The notes under the pieces are model-generated. The model was not told the origin of the DNA. It was given only the letters and a program-made list of their open reading frames with translations, and did not search any database. Shown here piece by piece: positions 6,305-12,003 of a stretch of DNA of 12,003 bases (the first letter of the stretch is position 1; each line of letters begins with the position of its first letter). Made by a program: the position numbers and the translations under genes. Where the stretch lies: the NCBI GenBank assembly GCA_041657585.1, contig JBBABP010000037.1:1-12003 (forward strand), read 5' to 3'. Source of the DNA: JBBABP01 sp041657585 (GTDB lineage Bacteria > Patescibacteriota > Gracilibacteria > Absconditabacterales > Absconditicoccaceae).

Positions 6305-7906
6305 TGCCAGTTCTTTTCAATTTTTTGTTTTATAAATTCATAAATTTCTAATAATATAATCATTATCTTTTGAAAATTCATCAAATTTGATTCAAGTATA
6401 TTTTTCTATGTCTTTAAGTTTTTTTCTGATATCCTCATGTAACGACACATCTGCATCTGCTTTTTGTCACTGAAAATCTATATATTCCTGTCATAGTCAA
6501 TCTTTGATGATTTCTCACAAAATAATACTATCTATTATACTTGTTGGCCTCATTCATGATTTTGCACATTCTCTTAGCACGTCTGTGTTTTCTGTTTCTT
6601 TTTTTGTATATTTTGTATATATATTTACTTTCAAAGTTCAATCAGAATTTTTTGCATTTTCAGTTTGACAAATAATCCAGTCTTTATCAATACTTTTTTT
6701 AAAATCTATATTTGGGAATCGATCATTGTCTTTATAAACTAATAATCTTTTGGCAAGTTCTATATCTTCTAATCTTTTTCTTTTAATTCATTCTGGGATT
6801 TGTATTGCCGTAAATTTTTGTCAGTTTATTTCTAAACTAACCACCTCAAATTCTGATTTTTTGCCATCTATTGTAATTTCTTTTTTTTCTTTTTTTTGGA
6901 TTTTGATGTCTTTATTTTCTATATATTGTATATTTTTTATTTCGTCTTGAGTTAAATTAACCGCCACTTCTCATCATTCAATGTCCATTTTATTTTGCGT
7001 CTTGATTTTATCTACTATTTTTTTGTTTTGATCTAAAATATATTTTTTTAAGTTGATTTTTAATTTTTCTTTTGACTCTTCATGAATTTCTGGTTGTTCT
7101 GAATCGGTAATTGTAGAAGTTGATGAAAAAATTTTTTTTGAATTTTCGTCTATTTCATCATAAATTTTTATACTTTCATAACATTTTTGCCAATAATCTC
7201 ACAATTGAGATAAGTTGATTATCTCTTGCGAAAGCCCTAAATCATAAAGTCAAAACAAAATTTGGTCAACATCACTATTTTGTATTTCATAATTTTTTTG
7301 TTCATCATATTTTGTGAGTACTCCGTCTATCAAATCAAGAATATTGTCAGTGTTCAGATTTGTTTGTTTTGACAAATTTGCACTTAAATTTTTGAGTTTA
7401 TTTACAATCAAGGAATTTTTGTCCAATAACTGTAAATTTTCTAAGTTTCTAATTCTGTATGGATCTAAATTTGCTAATTGATAATGATCCACAAATTTGA
7501 TTGTATCTTTTGGAAACTTATGTTCTTCTACTAAAATATTTGATTTAAGTTCAGCTTCAGAAATGTCTGACATTTTTGATGAAAGTAATTTTATGTCTTC
7601 ATCAGATTTTGATATAAATCATTCTGTTGAAAAAATTTTGATCAAAATCAGTCTGTCATTTTTTGGATAAGCTCAATTTGACAACCAGCTAATTATTTTG
7701 GACTTTATAAAATCTCAAAAATCTTTGCCAGATTCTTTGAATCATTTGAACAAATTTATAAAATTACCCAACTCCAAAACTGCTTTTTGTAAAAAAAGAT
7801 TTGATTTGTTAGAAATTGACTGTCATTCTCATTTACCCAAATAACTATCCTCTATTTTTTTAATGCAGTAATCAATAAAAACAAAGGTCAATTCTCATCT
7901 ACTAAA
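6188..7906 (-). CDS. C-terminal part of AAA+ DGR target, -1 frame, ending in VR2
   Basis: An open frame of about 570 codons that has no ATG near its beginning and continues the AAA+ gene in the -1 frame. It opens after a TAG at 7909-7907 and overlaps the upstream frame over 7906-7852. Joined at the A7 run, the product would be 1018 residues. It carries the rest of the AAA+ lid region (KIEDSYLGKGEG), a Lys/Glu-rich helical middle, then a module paralogous to target 1 (KFTAIQIPE, NSDGTLKV, VLRECAKSGMR, DSIILGEIIK) and VR2 at fusion residues 981-1018. The VR forms the presumed binding tip. Either programmed frameshifting makes a minor long product, or an indel or assembly error in the homopolymer splits one gene. 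The coordinates give the open frame, not a proven start. Confidence 0.85.
7852..7861 (-). promoter_or_regulatory. Candidate -1 frameshift site A AAA AAA followed by TAG
   Basis: On the minus strand the zero frame reads TTA AAA AAA TAG. The heptamer A AAA AAA is in the correct phase for simultaneous -1 slippage, and the shifted frame reads ATA GAG GAT and stays open for more than 500 codons to VR2. The stop directly after the slippery run is consistent with programmed frameshifting or transcriptional slippage. A missing A in the assembly would look the same. Confidence 0.6.
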
Positions 7907-9243
7907 CTATTCTCTCACACTCAATAAACAAATCATTGCTTTTCCATAAGATTTGATAATGCCAAATCGTATGTTTCTTCTGGTGGTAAATATTTGACTT
8001 CTATTCAAGTAAACAATCTAATTATTGCAGGATCTGTTTCTTGTCTGTCTGGATGTTTTTCTGATTTGATGTTGGCAGTAGCTATAAGCGATGTTGTCAA
8101 AAGTTTATATTTCTGATTATTATCTTCCTGTGGTGAATAATATTTTCAGGGTTTGAGTGTGAACAAGTGTTTGATTCTCATAAGAACATCGTTTGGTATA
8201 AGGTCTATTTCATCAATAACTGGGACATTGCCATCAACAAATGCTTTCAACACTTTACCAAGCTGTGTGTATGTTTGAGTTCATCATTTATCATCTCATT
8301 TTAATCACATTTTTGCAATAAATTCTGAAGGAGTAATCCCTGAATGTCATGACAAAACTGATACAAATTCATCTAATTCTTCTGATGTTTTTGGATTGTT
8401 TATGATTTCGTCTGTAAGTAATTTACCAGAAATTTCACTAAATCATATTTTTAATTTTTTTGCAATAGTTTTGACTGCTTGTATAGCTAAAACAGTTTTT
8501 CACGTTCCTGTTGGTCAAGTTAATAAAACATTTTTGCCGAGTAAAATATTTTCTATCGTTTCATCTATAATTTTTTGTCTTGAAGGCGTAATTACAAATC
8601 AAGTAGTGTCCAATTGTTCCTTATATTTTTTTAATTTATAATGTCTGTATGCATATGCAATTTCTTTATATTTTAGCATTTCATTTTTTTCGTTTTCTTT
8701 TTGTTCTATTCAATCTTGGATTTTTTTGATTAGACTTTGCTGTATAGGTGCGATTTGTATCTGCTTAGAAAATGATTGGACTCTAATATCGATAATTTTG
8801 TCTTTTGCTTTGGCAATTAAATCATCGATTTTTTGGACTTTGTTTAATTGTTTGTATCACTCTTTGAGTGTATCAAAACCTTCTTTTCTTTTTTGATATT
8901 CAGAAAAATAAATTTCTCTGACTTCTGGATTATTGTAAAGCTCTCTGATCCTATCTATTTCTTTTATTGTAAAATTTTGTTGCAATAAAGAGTCTAAATC
9001 TAAATCATCAATATTCTGATTCTCTGATTTTTTGTTTTGCAAATTTGAAGTAAGATTTTGCGAAGTATTTGAAGCTATTTTTTGATGTCATCTTTTGAGA
9101 TGATAAAAAATTTCTTTTTCATTTTCTGGTAAATTTTTATATTTGGGATTTATTAAAAAACTTCAAACTAAGCTAGCAAGCTCTACTGCCTTTTCGTAAT
9201 TTTGATCAGTTAATTGCATTTGATTTAATTTTTCTTTTGACAT
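7852..9243 (-). CDS. MoxR/dynein-like AAA+ ATPase, N-terminal part of a DGR target (ends at TAG after A7 run)
   Basis: 463 codons with UGA=Gly. Residues 1-215 are helical and charged, with no recognised domain. The AAA+ domain follows: Walker A GPTGTGKT at 243-250 (two Gly are TGA), Walker B VPVIDEID with D344-E345, and a sensor-1-like TTSLIATANIKS stretch followed by RQETDPAIIRLF. The pattern fits the AAA_5/MoxR group, which remodels partner proteins, often with vWA proteins; one is encoded downstream (2454-235). The frame ends in TTA AAA AAA TAG. A -1 slip on A AAA AAA continues into the long frame ending in VR2. The ATG at 9243 is the first in-frame ATG after an A/T-rich leader, with no Shine-Dalgarno sequence. 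It is probably the first gene of the DGR cluster. Confidence 0.9.
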
Positions 9244-9479
9244 TGAATATAAATAAAAAAGGTAAATGGAAATTGGGAATTGGAAACTTGGAATTTATAA
9301 AATTGTAAATTAAAATTGATTTAATAATTACTCGTCACTAGTAACTCGTTACTGTTTAATTATATTCAGATTTTAAATTTTTGCAAATATTTGGGGCTAT
9401 TTTTAAATTTCTGAGAATAATTAGAATCCCTGAGAATAAGAAAGTTTAAATGAATTTTCGTAAAAAAAATAATTTACTG

Positions 9480-9507
9480 TTGAGATAAAAAAATGAAATC
9501 TTATACT
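9480..9507 (+). promoter_or_regulatory. Candidate sigma70-type promoter for the S41 peptidase gene
   Basis: TTGAGA at 9480-9485 and TATACT at 9502-9507 are separated by 16 bp. The predicted leader is about 115 nt and includes the 9549-9564 hairpin. In such A/T-rich DNA, chance matches are common. Confidence 0.45.
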
Positions 9508-9548
9508 AAATTGCATAACAGAATATAAAATAAGATAATCAATACCCG

Positions 9549-9564
9549 CCCCGCAACTGCGGGG
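9549..9564. other. GC-rich hairpin in the leader of the S41 peptidase gene
   Basis: CCCCGC and GCGGGG pair around AACT (6 bp, all G-C). No T-run follows on the plus strand, so it is not a standard terminator for an upstream gene. It stands out as one of the few GC-rich spots outside the VRs. It may be a structural leader element or a copy of a dispersed palindrome. Confidence 0.5.
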
Positions 9565-9629
9565 TATAAATTCATTTCAGATTAAAACATTTCGGATTAA
9601 AAGATATTTTAACTTATTAAAAACAAAAA

Positions 9630-10904
9630 ATGAAAAAAACAAAATTACTGATTATTTTTTTACTATGAATTTTTTTGTGATGAATAACGCGACAAATCAA
9701 AACTCAACGATACCAACTCAATCAACCAGTCATCAAAGAATGAAAAATAAATATAAACTGATTACTAAAATCGATATCGCAAGTAATAAGCACGAAAGAT
9801 TTGAAATTAGCTAACCCAAAATATGAACGTTTTGATGAAATATATAATTTATTACAAAATTCTTATTATGACAAAGAAAAATTAAATAGCTGATTGATGA
9901 TTCAAAGCGCATTAAAAAGTTATGTAGATGCAATTGATGACCCATATACTTTATATATGGATATTCAACAAAATTCGTGATTTCAAACTGAATTAAAATG
10001 AGAAATGAATTTTGAATGAATAGGAGCAGTGGTAACTAAAAAAGATTATTATGTGATGATAGAAGAAGTTTTGAAATCTTCTCCTGCTTTTGATGCTTGA
10101 TTGATTGCTTTGGATAGAATAGTAATGATAGATTCTTGATCCACGAAAGATTTGGACATAAACCAAGCTGTTGCAAAAATCAGATGACCAAAATGAACAA
10201 AAGTAAAATTGATAGTAGAAAGAATTAAAAAAGATGGACAAAAAGAAGTTTTGGAAAAAGAAGTTTTAAGAGATAAAGTTTTGGTGCCTTCTGTGACGAG
10301 TGAAATCTTTACATGAAAAAATAAAATTTGATACATAAATATATCTATAATATGAGAAGAAACAGAAAAATTATTGAAACAAAATATAAATGATTTTAAA
10401 AATCAGAATATAAAATGAATTATTTTGGATTTGAGATGAAATTGATGATGACTTTTGCCTATTGCCGTTGAAATATCTTCTCATTTTGTCCCAAAAGATA
10501 AGGTAATAGTTACTGCCAAATATAAAATTTTTAACGATGAAATTTATAGTTCCAAATGATATTCTGATTTACAAAATATACCAATAGTGATTTTAGTTGA
10601 TTGAATGACAGCATCAGCTTGAGAAATTATAGCTCTTGCATTGCAAGAACAAATCTGAGCAAAATTAGTTTGAACTCAAACATTTGGTAAATGATCTATA
10701 CAAACAATGGAAGAATTTACTGACACAACTTCTTTGAAATATACGATATGAAAACGATATTCTCCAAGCAACAAAAATATAGATAAAATTTGAATTACTC
10801 CAGATTATATAATTGAATTTGACAAAGATAAATATATCAAAGATAAAATTGATAATCAATTAGAAAAAACCAAAGAAGTTATAAATCAGCTTATAAAAAA
10901 ATAA
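9630..10904 (+). CDS. S41 family C-terminal processing peptidase (CtpA/Prc-like)
   Basis: 424 codons with UGA=Gly. An N-terminal hydrophobic segment (LLIIFLLGIFLGGI, residues ~6-19) anchors or exports it, so it should act outside the cytoplasmic membrane. DDPYTLYM (~residue 105) leads into a PDZ domain (~118-205: IGAVV, SPAFDAGL, IRGPKGTKVKL). The peptidase core shows LDLRGNGGGLL, DGMTASAGE with nucleophile Ser329, and FGKGS with general base Lys354. The 25-residue Ser-Lys spacing equals that of Tsp/CtpA enzymes. Most of these glycines are TGA codons. Length is normal for the family. It starts at ATG 9630 after an A-rich leader without a Shine-Dalgarno sequence. It is divergent from the DGR cluster and has no evident functional link to it. 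The exact substrate is unknown. Confidence 0.95.
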
Positions 10905-10950
10905 AAAAGCATCAAAGCCAAAAAAGCCACAAAGCATTAAAACTCGCAAG

Positions 10951-10997
10951 TTCTATAGCTTTTCCTGCTTTCTATAGCTTTCTATAGCTTTCTAAGC
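10951..10997. repeat. Short tandem repeats TCTATAGCTT between S41 gene and sigma factor gene
   Basis: TCTATAGCTT occurs in tandem at 10971-10980 and 10981-10990, with a related copy at 10952-10961 and a partial one at 10991. The surrounding 125-bp intergenic spacer has no other clear signal. Confidence 0.6.
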
Positions 10998-11029
10998 AAT
11001 CAAACTATTTGTATTAAAAAATATTAAAC

Positions 11030-11593
11030 ATGCAAAACTTTGAAGAAAATATAATCAAAAAAATTAAAGCACAAGACCAAAATGCTTTCAATGAATTCTA
11101 TTTGAAAACAGTAGATATGTTTTTTCGTTATATAGGAGCAAATTATTTTATACAAAAAGCTGATGCCGAAGATATAATATCAGATTTTTATGTAAAATTT
11201 CGAGAAGCGTGCAAAAATTTTGATGAAACTTGATCTTTCACTGCGTATTTTTGGACAATTTTTAAAAATACTATAAAGGATTTTTTCAAGAAAAATTCTG
11301 ATCTTAGTTTCACTGAAATGCAAAATAATGATGAATCAATAGATATCGACGATATTTTGAAAGATGATTTTGATTTAACAAAATTTTTGGAAAATGATTT
11401 TAAATTTGAACAAATCCAAAATGCAATTAAAAAACTTGATAATATAAGTAAGGATATAATATATTTTAAATTTATAGAAGAAAAAACAAATGAAGAAATA
11501 TCTTTGATAACATGAATATCAAATGATAATATAAGACAAAAAATATCAAGAGCTATCAAATATCTCAAGACTCTTTTGGAATCAAAAAGCTAA
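11030..11593 (+). CDS. ECF-type RNA polymerase sigma factor
   Basis: 187 codons with UGA=Gly. Residues ~10-80 match sigma region 2 (NAFNEFYLKTVDMFFRYI, then DAEDIISDFYVKFREACKNF, then GSFTAYFWTIFKNTIKDFFKK), the core-binding and -10-recognising helices. Residues ~130-185 match region 4 (AIKKLDNISKDIIYFKFIEEKTNEEIS followed by a helix-turn-helix with GISNDNIRQKISRAIKYL), which binds the -35. An acidic linker joins them. The TGA at 11231-11233 gives the first Gly of GSF, and a TGA near residue 163 gives the turn Gly of the HTH. No anti-sigma gene is next to it in the window. It starts at ATG 11030 with no Shine-Dalgarno sequence. The targets it controls cannot be told from this sequence. Confidence 0.9.
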
Positions 11594-11716
11594 TATTATT
11601 TTAAAAAATGTCAATCCAAAGTTATCAAATCCGACCATCGCTTATAGTTTAAATGCCAGTTCAAAAGCCACAAAAACAAAACAAAAATATAATGCTTGTT
11701 TTAACCAAAGAATCTC

Positions 11717-11757
11717 TTGAAATACGATTACCGTATGCTAATATGGTTTCGTACGAA
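11717..11757 (+). promoter_or_regulatory. Candidate promoter and palindromic operator upstream of the HU gene
   Basis: TTGAAA (11717-11722) and TAATAT (11739-11744) are 16 bp apart, with TGC just before the -10 (extended -10 like). TTCGTACGAA at 11748-11757 is a perfect 10-bp palindrome near the expected start of transcription, and TACG/CGTA half-sites also lie in the spacer. The palindrome could be an operator. No binding protein is known. Confidence 0.5.
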
Positions 11758-11789
11758 GTACTCTTTTTATTTAATAATTATTCGCACAA

Positions 11790-12003
11790 ATGACAAAAAC
11801 AGCTCTTATTGCAAGTCTTGCTGAAGAATTAGGCGTTTCTAAAAAATTAGCTTCAGAATTAGTTAACGCATTCATCGGTACAGTTATTGCATCAGTTAAG
11901 AAAACATGAGAAGTTAGATTACAAGGATTTTGAACTTTCAGAGCATCTAAAAGAAAAGCTAGAGAATGAGGAAAACCACAAAAACCTTCTCAAAAAATCA
12001 AGA
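11790..12003 (+). CDS. HU/IHF-family DNA-binding protein (3' end cut by window edge)
   Basis: 71 codons are visible. The fold is recognisable from MTKTALIASLAEELGVSKK and ASELVNAFIGTVIASVKK (helices), GEVRLQGFGTF (start of the beta saddle) and the basic arm RASKRKARE followed by GKPQKPSQKIK. The family consensus GFGTF is spelled with TGA for the second Gly, and two further TGA codons fall on conserved or tolerated glycines, which is the simplest proof of the code in this window. It binds and bends DNA as a dimer and helps compact the chromosome. About 20 more residues are expected beyond the edge. The ATG at 11790 has no Shine-Dalgarno sequence. Confidence 0.95.

Larger units (their letters stand above)
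9244..9629. other. Divergent intergenic region between DGR cluster and S41 peptidase gene
   Basis: 386 bp without a gene. It should hold the promoters of both divergent genes. It contains a pair of related 10-mers (ACTCGTCACT / ACTCGTTACT, about 9331-9351), a direct repeat CTGAGAATAA at 9411-9420 and 9430-9439, GGAATT-type repeats around 9270-9297, and the GC-rich palindrome at 9549-9564. I could not assign a convincing promoter for the minus-strand cluster. Confidence 0.6.

Noticed and set aside
6029..6343. Plus-strand open frame of 104 codons across VR2 and its flank
   Set aside because: It is antisense to a well-supported target gene and arises from the repeated flank and VR. No family resemblance.
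11188..11568. Minus-strand open frame of 126 codons
   Set aside because: It is the antisense shadow of the sigma factor gene, which shows clear region 2 and region 4 motifs on the plus strand.
1..12003. Widespread gene decay: dozens of in-frame TGA stops
   Set aside because: The TGA codons fall on conserved glycines (HU GFGTF, Walker A, MIDAS, S41 LRGNGGG), so this is UGA=Gly recoding, not pseudogenes. UGA=Trp (code 4) would destroy the same motifs.
1..12003. tRNA, rRNA, insertion sequence or integrase genes
   Set aside because: No cloverleaf, rRNA-like segment, transposase or recombinase motif was recognised on reading both strands.

Overview
ORGANISM. The window is AT-rich, and every convincing gene is interrupted by in-frame UGA codons that fall on conserved glycines: the HU signature GFGTF, a Walker A P-loop, a vWA MIDAS DGSGS, and the glycine-rich core of an S41 peptidase. 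UGA therefore reads as glycine (genetic code 25), which points to Absconditabacteria (SR1) or Gracilibacteria in the Candidate Phyla Radiation. No clear Shine-Dalgarno sequences precede the starts. All translations below use UGA=Gly.

LAYOUT. Positions 1-9243 are read on the minus strand and form one diversity-generating retroelement (DGR) island. In transcription order it holds: (i) a MoxR/dynein-like AAA+ ATPase whose C-terminal extension ends in variable region VR2 (9243-6188), with an apparent -1 frameshift at an A7 run; (ii) a MutS-domain-I-like/Avd fusion accessory protein (5999-5259); (iii) the template repeat TR (5244-5126); (iv) a DGR-type reverse transcriptase (5011-3863); (v) a second target protein ending in VR1 (3797-2781); (vi) a HExxH metallopeptidase-like protein with a C-terminal vWA domain (2454-235); (vii) the 5' end of a third gene, almost identical to the start of (v), cut by the window edge (149-1). 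Positions 9630-12003 lie on the plus strand and look like ordinary chromosome: an S41 C-terminal processing peptidase, an ECF-type sigma factor and an HU/IHF-family protein (cut by the right edge).

HOW IT WORKS TOGETHER. Both VRs align to the TR over 119 bp without gaps. VR1 differs at 22 positions and VR2 at 21, and every difference lies at one of the 33 adenines of the sense-strand TR; none of the 86 non-adenine positions differs. This is the signature of adenine-directed mutagenic retrohoming. One TR, one RT and one Avd-like protein seem to serve at least two targets, probably three. The targets share a module of about 220 residues before the VR. One target carries it on an AAA+ ATPase, and a vWA/metallopeptidase gene sits in the same cluster. 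The inferred whole is a MoxR-vWA type ATP-driven module whose recognition tip is diversified by a DGR, in an organism whose UGA=Gly code lets the TR carry a mutable TGA codon without risk of a stop at that codon.
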